NCBI RefSeq assembly: GCF_043757465.1
Contig: NZ_JAYVPL010000009.1
Span: 1 to 64,000 of the forward strand
From: Armatimonas sp043757465
GTDB taxonomy: Bacteria > Armatimonadota > Armatimonadia > Armatimonadales > Armatimonadaceae
Direction: 5' to 3'
DNA: 64,000 nt
Shown here: piece by piece, positions 50,203 to 59,181 of the stretch
Layout: the number at the start of each line of letters is the position of its first letter
Numbering within the stretch: the stretch's first letter is position 1
Notes under the pieces: generated by a model
What the model was told of the DNA's origin: nothing
The model's database searches: none
The model's input: only the letters and a program-made list of their open reading frames with translations
Made by a program: the position numbers and the translations under genes

Positions 50203-51573
50203 CTACTGACCGGGTTTCAGGGGGGGCAGGCCCATGCGGCGACGGGTCCGGGGACTACGCACGTCCAGGTGCAGAGAGTCTTCTTTTTGGGGGAAGGCGA
50301 GTTTTTTGTAGCTTTCGACCATCTGTGGGCCAAAGCACATCACAATCATGGCACCGGCTGCCATGAACGGGACAAAGGGAACCCCGTACTTCATGTTGCG
50401 TCCACGTAGGAGTGCGAGCCCCCCTCCCACCACAGCCCCGAGAAATGTCGCAAAGACCAGCGAGAGAATCGCCATGCCAGGGCCCAGAATTGCCCCCAGG
50501 CCCAGTGCCAGCTTTACATCACCCAGCCCCATCGCACCGTGCTGCCCGGTCTCTGTCTCTCGGGCAAACTCATCGGCCTCTGCGGCAGCAGCGGCAATCT
50601 CCGCGTTGGCGGAGGCAGGCAGGCCTAGGTCATCGGAGCGGCCAAAGCGTAGTAGAGTGGCCAGCGGCGCCTCATCACTGCGGCGGGTCATCACAAAGAA
50701 GGCGGCGAGAGGGATCACCAAAAAAAGTGCTGCCCAGAGGGGGAACATCGGGGCCATTGCCAGAAACGAGAGCGACGTCAAAAATAATGGGGAGAGCGCC
50801 AGTCGGGGAGGTGTGCTCGCGCTGTCCTCGGCGCTAGGCTCGTCGGGGGACTTGTCGGCACCCACAAGGGCCATTCCCTTTTCTGTAGTCGTTTCTAGAG
50901 GAGACTCCTCGATAAAGAAACGCCGAATTATTTGGGAGAGGCTCTCCTGCGGCTGGCGTGCGTAGACGATAAAACCCACAAATGAGACAAGAAAGAGCAG
51001 GCCACCGTAGCAAGCTGCTCCCACGAGAGAGACCGGCAGCCAGCCAAAGTAGAGGTAATCCTGGGAAAAACGTGCCCACTCATGTTGCGAGGCTGCAATA
51101 ACCCCACAGGCCAGATCGCGCCCTAGCCCCAGGGCAACCACGAACCACGTCAGCTCATCAGGGGCAAGGAAGTGATCCAGGTCAATAAAGACCAGTGCGA
51201 TCAGGAGCGCTGCGATCAGCGCAGTGAAGATAAAGTTACATGTCGTCAGCGGTTGGTAGGGCAGCACGATCGAGTGGTACAGCAGGGTCCAGAAGCAGGC
51301 TGTAAAGAGCTCCACACAGAAATACCGCCAGGAAATCGGCTCCTTACAGTCACTGCAGCGGGCACGCAAGAACAAAAACGAGAGGAGGGGAATATTCTCC
51401 CAGAACGTAATAATATGGTTGCAATTGGGGCAGTGACTTGCGGGTTTAGAGAGATGCTTGCCCAGCGGAAGTCGGTAGATCACCACATTTAAGAACGAGC
51501 CGACAATGGCTCCGTAGGCGAAAGCAACGTAGTACCAGAACGAGTCCGGCAGCGCGGGCCACTCAAAATTCAT
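50203..51573 (-). CDS. Prepilin peptidase (A24 family) with large insertion
   Basis: This membrane aspartic protease cleaves and methylates type IV prepilins/pseudopilins. It has the N-terminal methylase region AYGAIVGSFLNVVIYRLPLG, two CxxC pairs (CPNC, CSDC), first catalytic Asp region FIDLDHFLAPDELT and second MGLGDVKLALGLGAI. Between them lies an insertion of about 140-150 residues (roughly 215-355) with acidic, Ser/Ala-rich sequence and extra hydrophobic segments, making 457 residues against the usual ~260-290. ATG 51573 is preferred to the GTG one codon earlier. It lies near pilC-type gspF. Confidence 0.9.
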   Translation of the reverse strand: MNFEWPALPDSFWYYVAFAYGAIVGSFLNVVIYRLPLGKHLSKPASHCPNCNHIITFWENIPLLSFLFLRARCSDCKEPISWRYFCVELFTACFWTLLYHSIVLPYQPLTTCNFIFTALIAALLIALVFIDLDHFLAPDELTWFVVALGLGRDLACGVIAASQHEWARFSQDYLYFGWLPVSLVGAACYGGLLFLVSFVGFIVYARQPQESLSQIIRRFFIEESPLETTTEKGMALVGADKSPDEPSAEDSASTPPRLALSPLFLTSLSFLAMAPMFPLWAALFLVIPLAAFFVMTRRSDEAPLATLLRFGRSDDLGLPASANAEIAAAAAEADEFARETETGQHGAMGLGDVKLALGLGAILGPGMAILSLVFATFLGAVVGGGLALLRGRNMKYGVPFVPFMAAGAMIVMCFGPQMVESYKKLAFPQKEDSLHLDVRSPRTRRRMGLPPLKPGQ

Positions 51574-51599
51574 CACTTTATGTTATCGGTAAAACACTG

Positions 51600-51638
51600 A
51601 AAAAACGAACCCTCTCGCACTGCGAGAGGGTTCGTTTC
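51600..51638 (-). terminator. Rho-independent terminator after the PilC/GspF gene
   Basis: ACGAACCCTCTCGCA (51605-51619) pairs with TGCGAGAGGGTTCGT (51621-51635) and is followed on the minus strand by TTTTT. The flanking A/T runs could make it bidirectional. Confidence 0.88.
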
Positions 51639-51655
51639 GATTGTGATGTGTTTTA

Positions 51656-52915
51656 TTACTCGCCGTTGTCGCTGGAGAGACCCTGGATGAGACCAGCCAG
51701 CGGGAGGAACATCGCGATCACGATATAGCCGACCGTAAAGCCCAGAAAGACAATCAAGACGGGCTCGATGGCGGCGGTTAGTGACGAGATAGCGGCGTCC
51801 ACTTCCCCGTCGTAGAAGTCCGCGATCTTGGAGAGCATGGTATCGAGCGATCCCGATTCCTGACCAATGGAGATCATCTGGACAACCATGGGAGGGAACA
51901 TCTTGGACTTGCGTAGTGGCTCGGAGATCACGTCTCCTTCACGGACACGGGCACGGGCATCGAGGATCGCATCGGAGAGGATCTCGTTGGAGACCGTGCC
52001 GGCCACCGTTTCCAGTGCCTGGAGGATCGGCACCCCCGAGCTCAGCAGAGTCGAGAGGGTTCTGGAGAAGCGGGCCAGGGCCACCTTGTGGTTGAGTTTT
52101 CCGAAGACCGGTATTTTCAGCTTGGCACGATCCGCCACACGCCGACCGAACTTGGTGCGTACAAACATCTTGAAGGCGACAATACAGACCATCACGCTGA
52201 GCATCATGATGTACCACTTCTGTACCAAAAAGTCGGACATGGTCTTAAGGAGCATTGTCGGAGCAGGGAAGTCCTCCGCCTTTAATCCGAGGTCAATGAA
52301 CATCTTCAGAAACTCGGGGACGATACGGATGGTGAGAAAGAGCACGATTCCCAGAGCGACGCAGGAGACGATGGCTGGGTAGGTCATCGCTGCCTTCACT
52401 TTACGCCGTAGCTCGACGTCTTTCTCGAGGAAGATCGAAAGGCGCTGGAGAGACTCTTCCAGCACACCACCAACTTCTCCCGCACGGATCAGACCGACAA
52501 AGAGGTTGGAGAAGACCGAGGGGTACTTGGACATCGCCTTGGAGAGCATGTTACCTGCCTCGACCTCGGCGCGTAGATCCCCAATAATGCGGCGTAGCTT
52601 AGGGGACTGGGACTGCTCCGAGAGAACGTCAAGACAGCGAACCAGCGACACACCAGCATCAATCATGGTGGAGAACTGGCGGCAGAAGATTGAGAGATCG
52701 GTCAGCTTGACTTTCTGGAACTTGTCCAGAAAAGTAGGCTGGTTCATAGCGGCCTTCGTCGCTGCTTTTTTCGTCGCTTTTGCGGGAGCTACTTTTTGAA
52801 CGGTGTAGCCCTGCTCGGTGAGACGCTGGCGCAGCTCAGAGGGAGTAGTGGCATCGCTAGTGCCGGTGAGTGTTTTGCCATCTGCGGCCTTGGCCGTGTA
52901 TGTGAATGCGGGCAT
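51656..52915 (-). CDS. Type IV pilus / type II secretion inner-membrane platform protein (PilC/GspF)
   Basis: The protein has 419 residues with two repeated GspF domains (about 85-210 and 290-410): FCRQFSTMIDAGVSLVRCLD in the first and FSRTLSTLLSSGVPILQALE in the second, with three membrane spans. It forms the inner-membrane platform that couples the assembly ATPase to pilin insertion. The N-terminus (AFTYTAKAADGKTLTGTSDA) is typical. GGAGAAAG lies before ATG 52915. The prepilin peptidase gene is next, giving a partial pilus/secretion cluster. Confidence 0.93.
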   Translation of the reverse strand: MPAFTYTAKAADGKTLTGTSDATTPSELRQRLTEQGYTVQKVAPAKATKKAATKAAMNQPTFLDKFQKVKLTDLSIFCRQFSTMIDAGVSLVRCLDVLSEQSQSPKLRRIIGDLRAEVEAGNMLSKAMSKYPSVFSNLFVGLIRAGEVGGVLEESLQRLSIFLEKDVELRRKVKAAMTYPAIVSCVALGIVLFLTIRIVPEFLKMFIDLGLKAEDFPAPTMLLKTMSDFLVQKWYIMMLSVMVCIVAFKMFVRTKFGRRVADRAKLKIPVFGKLNHKVALARFSRTLSTLLSSGVPILQALETVAGTVSNEILSDAILDARARVREGDVISEPLRKSKMFPPMVVQMISIGQESGSLDTMLSKIADFYDGEVDAAISSLTAAIEPVLIVFLGFTVGYIVIAMFLPLAGLIQGLSSDNGE

Positions 52916-53000
52916 AGAGTATCTTTCTCCTGCAGGTTGATGCCTAGTAAACGTCGTTTCCTGCCCGACGGTTACGGCTCCGCAAAAATCCTTGGACTCT

Positions 53001-53030
53001 ATTATAGGCCACGCAAGGCCCTCTCGTCAA
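53001..53030 (-). promoter_or_regulatory. Promoter of the PilC/GspF gene
   Basis: On the minus strand TTGACG (53025-53030), an 18-bp spacer and TATAAT (53001-53006) form a strong promoter. The -35 overlaps the stop of the upstream gene. The leader to 52915 is about 80 nt. Confidence 0.8.
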
Positions 53031-54151
53031 TTTTTCCGCCACGGCAGATGAACCGGCACCCGTTTGCCATCTTCTCCTATCGGCCCAGCGCTGGAAAGTT
53101 CGTAGATTTTGTCTTTCATTTCATAGCGAAAGGGCTGGCGTGTGTACGGATCAAGCGCCCACTCCCCTAGCTTCAGCACCTCCAGATTTTCTGGCAGTTT
53201 CTCCCACTCCCACTTGTACTTGCGGATCGCTGCATGGCAGTAAAGAAGCTGCCAGTTGATGCGATCCTGCACAAATTGCTCGACCGCTGTGGGAAAAGTT
53301 GGAGTGAGAGCATTGACTAGCGCGGCTTCCAGTGAACCCTCGGGGAGCTTAGGCTCTGGGGGTAGCGTATTCGGGGCCGAAAGATAGGTCAGAGCACGAT
53401 CTAGGTTCGCTTGTGCACCTCGGACAAAGGCGGAAAATACTCGCTTCTTTTCAGCGGAATCCCTCTGAAGTGCGGCGATCTGACGCTGCAGGTGCGCTAG
53501 TGCAGGATCGTCTTCATCGGAGAATAGCTCCGAAAATACCTCCGCTCCACTTTTCTCCAGTGTCGGAAGTATGCTCTCTACGAAGCGCATCTCACTTGCG
53601 ATTGCCTTCTCTGCATTGCCTTGGTCGCGCTCGACATGCTCTCTGAGTGTGGCCTGAATGCGATCACAGTCGCGGGGCGTGCACTGCTCCAGGTGGCGCA
53701 TCACCCTTGCCAGTACGATTGCATCAATCGCTACTCCGACCAATCCGCCGATCAGTATCTCACCCTTAGGAGCACTGCCCAGTCGTAGGCCTTGGGAAAA
53801 GCTCACCAGTGCGGCTGCCGTTCGGCCTTCCGCGAACAAGAGATGCATCTCTGCGTTGAGCAGCCGGGCACAATCGCGGAAGCCAGCGAACTCGGGGAAG
53901 GTGGTTGCGGCAGTCAGCTCACGAACGGGTGAGAGTATTGGTTTGAGCATCGCAGCATCAATCAGCGCTCTTGCCTGTCGAACAGGCGTATCGCCGAGAG
54001 CTCGGCGGCGGCTCGTGAGAGTGCTTTTTTGTTGTGCCTCGTCCCAGAGCGCGCTGGTTTTGAGGAGCTCAGCGGCACGGACAAGGTCTTCGTAGCCGTT
54101 CTGACCGGTCAGCTTGGGGAACAGCTGGAAAAGAATAGATTTTTCTTGCAC
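53027..54151 (-). CDS. Uncharacterised protein, paralog of 41960-43339
   Basis: This 374-residue helical protein shares with the 41960-43339 product a FPEFAGFRDCARLL motif, the GxxxAAL...GLRLGS repeat-like helices, IGGLVGVAIDAI and a C-terminal globular part (KIYELSSAGPIGEDGKR) resembling the pseudopilin-like end. Unlike its paralog it has no N-terminal span. The start is GTG 54151. Function unknown; the paralogs form a small lineage-specific family. Confidence 0.6.
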   Translation of the reverse strand: MQEKSILFQLFPKLTGQNGYEDLVRAAELLKTSALWDEAQQKSTLTSRRRALGDTPVRQARALIDAAMLKPILSPVRELTAATTFPEFAGFRDCARLLNAEMHLLFAEGRTAAALVSFSQGLRLGSAPKGEILIGGLVGVAIDAIVLARVMRHLEQCTPRDCDRIQATLREHVERDQGNAEKAIASEMRFVESILPTLEKSGAEVFSELFSDEDDPALAHLQRQIAALQRDSAEKKRVFSAFVRGAQANLDRALTYLSAPNTLPPEPKLPEGSLEAALVNALTPTFPTAVEQFVQDRINWQLLYCHAAIRKYKWEWEKLPENLEVLKLGEWALDPYTRQPFRYEMKDKIYELSSAGPIGEDGKRVPVHLPWRKN

Positions 54152-54227
54152 AGAAATCTTAACGCAGAACAGAGGGGAATGGTTGCGGGTTCACCTATGA
54201 GGTGATACTATTGCCCTTGCATCTTTT

Positions 54228-54301
54228 CGGGGCGTGGCGCAGCTTGGTAGCGCGTCTGAATGGGGTTCAGAAGGTCGCACGTTCGAATCGTGTCGCCCCG
54301 A
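54228..54301 (+). tRNA. tRNA-Pro (anticodon GGG)
   Basis: The full cloverleaf is visible: acceptor stem CGGGGCG/CGCCCCG, D arm GCGC...GCGC, anticodon stem TCTGA/TCAGA with a 7-nt loop ATGGGGT (anticodon GGG, reading CCC), T arm CACG-TTCGAAT-CGTG and discriminator A. No CCA is encoded. A small palindrome TCACCT-atg-AGGTGA precedes it, and a strong terminator follows. Confidence 0.95.
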
Positions 54302-54304
54302 TTA

Positions 54305-54346
54305 GAAAAGTCTTCCGCTTCCTCAAGCGGAGGACTTTTCTTTTTC
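54305..54346. terminator. Terminator shared by tRNA-Pro and lpxD
   Basis: GAAAAGTCTTCCGCTT (54305-54320) pairs with AAGCGGAGGACTTTTC (54325-54340) with one mismatch, followed by TTTTTC. The last codons of lpxD lie inside this stem, so the structure serves both converging transcripts. Confidence 0.88.
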
Positions 54347-55384
54347 TAGCTGTACGAGACGCTTCTCTAGGTCACGCACTTTCTTGAGCATGTCGGGCAG
54401 GCGGTGCATCGCGGCCTGCGCCTTGAGAACTTCTTTGTGAGGGCGGGCAGGGAACCCGGAGACAAAAGAGCCCTCCGGCAGGTCGTGGATCGCGCCGCCG
54501 CGTCCGGCGATCACAGAGCGTGCGCCGATCTTGACATGCTCTCCCGCCCCCGATTGGCCCGCGAAGACCGAGTAGTCACCCACTTGGACGCCGCCTGCGA
54601 GCGCGACTTGTGCGACTAGTAGGCAGTGCTCTCCCACCTGACAGTTGTGAGCCACATGCACCATATTATCTAGTTTAGTGCCATTGCCGATCCGAGTTGT
54701 CCCGGTCTTAGCCCGATCAATGGTGCAGTTTGCACCCATCTCTACATCGTCGCCAATGGTGACCGTTCCGATCTGCGGCACTTTCAGGTGCTGGCCACCC
54801 ACCATCATGTACCCGAAGCCATCTGCCCCGATCACCGTTCCTGAGTGGATGATGGTGCGGCTACCGATCTTGGTGCCATGTAAAAGAGTGACCTGGGGAA
54901 ACAGGATAGTATCGTCGCCGATCTCCACATTGTTGCCAATATAGCAGAGCGGGTGAATTGTCACGTTCTTTCCCAGTCGGACATTCTCACCAATGACGCT
55001 TTGAGCGCCGATAGATACCAAGCTGCCGTACTGAAGATCGCTCCCCAGTACCGCTGTCGGGTGGATGCCGCGTGGCGCGTAGTGCTCTGGTGCAAAGAGG
55101 TCTAGGAGTTGAGCAAAAGCCAATCGGGGATTCTCGACACCGATCATTACCTTGGTGTCACCGTTAATAATCGCCGTTTGAGGGGCCAGGATGGCGGAGG
55201 CAAGAGAGCGGCGTGCGGTCTCCAGGAAGCGTGGGCTCTCGGCGAAGGTAATATCGCCTGTCTGTGCCTCTTCAATGGAGGCGATCCCACAGATCATGGT
55301 CGCTGGGTCGCCAAAGACCTGACCTTGTACGACTGCTGCAATCTCTGCTACCGTCCGGCGGCGCAGTTCTTTTTCTTCAATCAC
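54323..55384 (-). CDS. lpxD: UDP-3-O-acylglucosamine N-acyltransferase
   Basis: LpxD adds the second acyl chain in lipid A synthesis, which points to an LPS-type outer membrane. It has the N-terminal uridine-binding domain (DITFAESPRF), left-handed beta-helix hexapeptide repeats (IGENVRLGKNVTIHPLCYIG), the catalytic His region HNCQVGEHC, and a C-terminal helix. The start is set at GTG 55384, overlapping the upstream stop as GTGA and preceded by AAGGG; the TTG at 55402 is less likely. It closes the envelope operon that starts beyond the right edge. Confidence 0.93.
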   Translation of the reverse strand: MIEEKELRRRTVAEIAAVVQGQVFGDPATMICGIASIEEAQTGDITFAESPRFLETARRSLASAILAPQTAIINGDTKVMIGVENPRLAFAQLLDLFAPEHYAPRGIHPTAVLGSDLQYGSLVSIGAQSVIGENVRLGKNVTIHPLCYIGNNVEIGDDTILFPQVTLLHGTKIGSRTIIHSGTVIGADGFGYMMVGGQHLKVPQIGTVTIGDDVEMGANCTIDRAKTGTTRIGNGTKLDNMVHVAHNCQVGEHCLLVAQVALAGGVQVGDYSVFAGQSGAGEHVKIGARSVIAGRGGAIHDLPEGSFVSGFPARPHKEVLKAQAAMHRLPDMLKKVRDLEKRLVQLEKEKSSA

Positions 55385-56607
55385 AAGCTTACCCTTATCC
55401 AATTTGCAAATTCTGCAGTACGATCTGGCACGCCAGGACGGGGACGAAACGAGATCAAAATGCCCTTGCGTTGGGCGATATCCAGCACCGCTGCACGGAC
55501 TTCCGCCTCCAGAGCGGAGCGCTCCGTTATGAGTGTTGAGTTGGTCGGAAGCGAGGTGAGCTGCTTGACGGGGGCAGTGTTTTTTGGGGAGGGAGAGGGA
55601 GTCAGAGGGGACGTTAGCGGTAGAGAGCCGCTCGCGGCACGCCGCGTCGGAAGCTCCTCTGCCAGCAGTATCTTACCCAGGCTCTCTTCCTGATCTAAGC
55701 GTAGAACAAAGCTCTCCGACCGACTCCGCAGGCCTTCGAGATGCTGTGCGATTTGTATCTGGACTTCCGCCTCTCGCTCCTGGGCCCTGAGGAGTCGTTT
55801 CTGCTCGGCATCTTTCTGCACCTGTGTAACCTGGGCATCTAGTGTGTCACAGAGAACCTTCAGAACATCCCGCGAGGCGGCGTAGAGCACCCGAGGGTTA
55901 CGCGGGGGCGACCCTCTTGTCCAGAGAACTTTTGCACGTCGCACTCCGCTCAGAGGATCTGTCTGTATCTCGGCACGTAGTGCGGCGGCCTTCAGCCGAG
56001 TGACCTCGGCCTGCACCTTCACAGGATCATCGGGAGCGAGGAGCGTGTCGTTGGCCGGGCTAGCAAGGGCCTGGGATATCTGATATTGGATCTGTGCGAG
56101 AGCAAGGTCATCTCTGAGCATCGCCACTTTTTCAGAGACACTACGCTCCGCCTCTAACCGATCTTCCTGTGCCTTAGCTACCGAAGTGCGCCTCTCCTGT
56201 ACTTCAAACAGTGCCTGACTGATCGCCCAAAAACGTGTCTGACGCTGTTGAAGGCGTTCGGAAAATTCTTGTATTCCCTGGAGGTCGGCTTCCTGTAGTC
56301 TCTTTCTTGCTTCTCGTCGGCGCTGTTGGGCCGTCTCCCAGCCGGGAATTTCCGAGAACAGGGACGTCGTAAGAACTGAAGGGAATGTCATTTGTACCCG
56401 TGCCGGGATTCCAAGAGGGGAGAAGGTTTTCGGTTTTTTTGTTAACGGACTGTTCACAACCAGAGCATCCAACCTCACCCAAGCCCAGGTAGGCTTGGGC
56501 GCAACAAGACGAACAGGAGTAGGTTGACTGCACCCTGTTGCCCCCAGACTGACGACCACCGCGAGCAGCACGTTTGAGCGACTACTTCTGGAGAAGTTTG
56601 ACCACAT
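55381..56607 (-). CDS. Coiled-coil lipoprotein in the envelope operon
   Basis: The family is not recognised. The N-terminus VLLAVVVSLGATGCSQ has a lipobox (GATGC), so the product is probably a lipoprotein. The body is a long charged coiled coil (EARKRLQEADLQGIQEFSER), and the C-terminal region ALEAEVRAAVLDIAQRKGI followed by SFRPRPGVPD resembles OmpH/Skp-type ends. It overlaps ompH by 26 nt and lpxD by 4 nt. It may be a periplasmic chaperone or scaffold for outer-membrane assembly. The start (ATG 56607) is uncertain; 56631 is possible. Confidence 0.7.
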   Translation of the reverse strand: MWSNFSRSSRSNVLLAVVVSLGATGCSQPTPVRLVAPKPTWAWVRLDALVVNSPLTKKPKTFSPLGIPARVQMTFPSVLTTSLFSEIPGWETAQQRRREARKRLQEADLQGIQEFSERLQQRQTRFWAISQALFEVQERRTSVAKAQEDRLEAERSVSEKVAMLRDDLALAQIQYQISQALASPANDTLLAPDDPVKVQAEVTRLKAAALRAEIQTDPLSGVRRAKVLWTRGSPPRNPRVLYAASRDVLKVLCDTLDAQVTQVQKDAEQKRLLRAQEREAEVQIQIAQHLEGLRSRSESFVLRLDQEESLGKILLAEELPTRRAASGSLPLTSPLTPSPSPKNTAPVKQLTSLPTNSTLITERSALEAEVRAAVLDIAQRKGILISFRPRPGVPDRTAEFANWIRVSL

Positions 56608-57265
56608 CCTCAGTAATATCTGTTGCCGCATAGATCACGACATTCGCGTTGAAGATTAGGGCCAAACTCTTTTCCTGGGCCACTTTCTTCACTGCATCCT
56701 TTACGATTTTTTCTAGCTGAGTCTCAAAATTCGTCCCTTTTTCTGTGATACGGCGCTCGTAGTCCGCACCGATCTCATTGAGGATAGGGATCCCCTCGTT
56801 CTGAAGGGCATTGAGGCGCTCCAGCTCTTTTTTCTCATCGTCTTTGAGTAGCTGCTGACCGCCTAGGCGGTTTAGGGTTCCAGCACTCTGGTCCGCTTTC
56901 TTTTGTAGATCCGCCGCACGGGTCTTCTCCGCAGGGGTGGTCTTGTCGCTTTTTTCGTAGATTGCGGCGAGCTCGGTCATCTCCTGCTTGGTCAAGAAGA
57001 TAGCATTGCCCTCTTTCAGGCGATTGAAAACACCCAGCATACTGCGCTTGAAAGTCTCAAACTGTCCATCGAGATCTTTCTTGAGCTTAGATTGTTTGGC
57101 GCACTCTTGAAAGTCAACAATCCCAAACTGTTGTTGGGCATGTGCGGGAGCTGGAGTGAGCGCGGGAATGCCGACCCCCCCTAGCAGAGTTAAGGCCACA
57201 GGGGCGAAGAGACGAAAAGACTGAATAGCTCGTAGGGCTCGCATGCGGTATTGGAGCAAGATCAT
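56582..57265 (-). CDS. OmpH/Skp-family periplasmic chaperone
   Basis: A signal peptide (LFAPVALTLLGGVGIPALTPAPAHA) precedes a domain starting FGIVDFQECAKQSKLKKDLD, with the central coiled-coil arms and the C-terminal KVAQEKSLALIFNANVVIYA and DITEDVVKLL typical of Skp. Skp holds unfolded outer-membrane proteins for BamA. AAGGAG lies 11 nt before ATG 57265. Length of 227 residues is slightly long. Confidence 0.9.
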   Translation of the reverse strand: MILLQYRMRALRAIQSFRLFAPVALTLLGGVGIPALTPAPAHAQQQFGIVDFQECAKQSKLKKDLDGQFETFKRSMLGVFNRLKEGNAIFLTKQEMTELAAIYEKSDKTTPAEKTRAADLQKKADQSAGTLNRLGGQQLLKDDEKKELERLNALQNEGIPILNEIGADYERRITEKGTNFETQLEKIVKDAVKKVAQEKSLALIFNANVVIYAATDITEDVVKLLQK

Positions 57266-57292
57266 GGTGAAAAGTTTCTCCTTCTTCTAAAA

Positions 57293-59176
57293 TTAAAACG
57301 CCTGCCCAATCGAAAAGTGACTCCGCCCCGCCCCATCGCCAAAGCCGTAGTCGAGACGAACGGGCCCAACGGGAGTTCGAACACGGATGCCTAGACCAAA
57401 GCTGGCACGCGGCTTGAAACCGCTTTGCTGCGTGAAGCCTGCGATATTCTCCTGGTTCACCGAGGAGGCCCCCCAGGCATGGCCCACATCCGCAAAGACA
57501 ACACCCCCGAGCTGGTTTTGCTTATCAAGGGGAATCCGAAGCTCATTGGACAGCAGAAACATGTTATTTCCCCAGAAGCGGTCATCGAAAAAGCCGCGCA
57601 GGTTATCCGGCCCTCCCATGAAGAACTGCTCGGAGAAGGCGATATTGCCCGTTGCCGCTCCCACAAGCAAGCGCGAAGCGAGGACACGCTTGCCTTCACG
57701 TAGGTTATCTTTGGTACGCTGGCCAGTTAAAGAAGTGTAGCGGCGGTAGTCCAGTGTGTACTTGGCAAAAGCACCCCGCTGGCTTCGGTTCTCAATGAGC
57801 AGGCGTGGCTCGCCTGTCTGACCAAACTTGGGGTTGAGGTTGGGCTTCTCGTAGTTGAAGCGGCTGTTTCCCAGCTCGATGGTTGGAGAGAGATAGTAGC
57901 CCCGCGCGGGGTCTTGGGCATTATCTGTCGGGTTAGAGATCATGCCAAAAGTCACCGCCGAGATACGTCCATTCTGCACCAGCGAGCCCCGCAGGTTCTT
58001 GATATCGTCGTCGCTGAGGGCATCATAGTTCTGCTGGAGGTTGTTGGCCTGGATTCCCTCAACGCGTACTCCGGCAAAGCCACGCGTGAACCGATCTGCG
58101 GTTAGAGGACGCGAGAGGTTGAAGCCACCGCCTTTGCGCTCCTCGAAGTACTGGTTATTGGAGAGATCATTGGTGAAGTTCGATGAGAGAATGCGGTTGA
58201 AACGGAAGGCGAAGCGGTCGTAGAGGGTGATACTGGCGCTGGTATTGTTCTTGTCCACCCAGGGCTCCGTGAAGCCCATCTCGTAGGAGTTGCGCGAGAT
58301 TCCCCCCGCCACAGACCACTGAAGATCGAGCCCCTGGCCCTTTCCACGGAAGTTTTGCTCGTTGAGGCTGACCGTGCCGATAAGTCGCTGGCGCGCGGAG
58401 TAACCCACCGAGACCCCTACCTGGCCCGTGCGCTGCTCCTGAACTGTCAGGGTGACCTTGGTCTTGTCCAGATCGCTCCCCGGCTCGGCGTTGGTGACGG
58501 CATCCACAAAGATATTAAGCCGCATCAGGCGAGAGAGGTCTTCTTGAAGCAAGTTATCGTTGTAGGGACTGCCGATTTTAGTTCGAAGCTCACGCAGAAC
58601 GACATTTTTAGCTGTCTTTGTGATTCCATCAACCTTGATCTCCTCAACGACAGTCTCCAGAATAGGGATCGTGAGTGTGCGGGTCTTTGGATCCAGAGAG
58701 ACTTCATCTATCACCACAAGGGCGCGGTAGCCCAGGCTCTGGTAGTGGCGTGGAATCTTGAGGACATCAGCGGAGAGTGTTTTTTGGTTTAGGACACCGC
58801 CTGGCTTGGTCGTCAAGAGCTTCAGCAGGTCCTCGTTCTTGATGACTTTGTTGCCCGTAAAGGTGATCACATCCAGGATCGGGTTTTCGGACAGGCTAAA
58901 GATCAGCCGGATACGTCGGTCCGGAAGCTCCTCAAAACGCGCAGTGACAGCCGCATAAAAACCCGTGTCTAAAAGCGCCTTTTTGGCGTCTTCGAGACCC
59001 TTAAAAGTAAACGGGGAACCGATCTTGAAAACCTTGCCGACTGCCAGTGTTGCCGTCGTCTCATTGGTGTTCTGTCGCCCCGGAAACTGTATCTCCGCGA
59101 TAGGGCGGCTCTCTTGCGCACAGGCCATGCTGGCCACACTGAGTGCTGCTGCACTTATCCCTAACTTAAACCACAT
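57293..59176 (-). CDS. bamA: Outer-membrane protein assembly factor BamA
   Basis: A signal peptide (LGISAAALSVASMACAQ) is followed by about three POTRA domains (residues 25-300; FTFKGLEDAKKAL, IRLIFSLSENP, ILDVITFTGNKVIKNEDLL) and a C-terminal 16-strand barrel with the FFMGGPDNLRGF lid-lock-like motif and final strand RSHFSIGQAF. At 627 residues it is shorter than E. coli BamA (810, five POTRA). It starts 5 nt downstream of the ECF sigma gene. Confidence 0.93.
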   Translation of the reverse strand: MWFKLGISAAALSVASMACAQESRPIAEIQFPGRQNTNETTATLAVGKVFKIGSPFTFKGLEDAKKALLDTGFYAAVTARFEELPDRRIRLIFSLSENPILDVITFTGNKVIKNEDLLKLLTTKPGGVLNQKTLSADVLKIPRHYQSLGYRALVVIDEVSLDPKTRTLTIPILETVVEEIKVDGITKTAKNVVLRELRTKIGSPYNDNLLQEDLSRLMRLNIFVDAVTNAEPGSDLDKTKVTLTVQEQRTGQVGVSVGYSARQRLIGTVSLNEQNFRGKGQGLDLQWSVAGGISRNSYEMGFTEPWVDKNNTSASITLYDRFAFRFNRILSSNFTNDLSNNQYFEERKGGGFNLSRPLTADRFTRGFAGVRVEGIQANNLQQNYDALSDDDIKNLRGSLVQNGRISAVTFGMISNPTDNAQDPARGYYLSPTIELGNSRFNYEKPNLNPKFGQTGEPRLLIENRSQRGAFAKYTLDYRRYTSLTGQRTKDNLREGKRVLASRLLVGAATGNIAFSEQFFMGGPDNLRGFFDDRFWGNNMFLLSNELRIPLDKQNQLGGVVFADVGHAWGASSVNQENIAGFTQQSGFKPRASFGLGIRVRTPVGPVRLDYGFGDGAGRSHFSIGQAF

Positions 59177-59181
59177 AGTCG

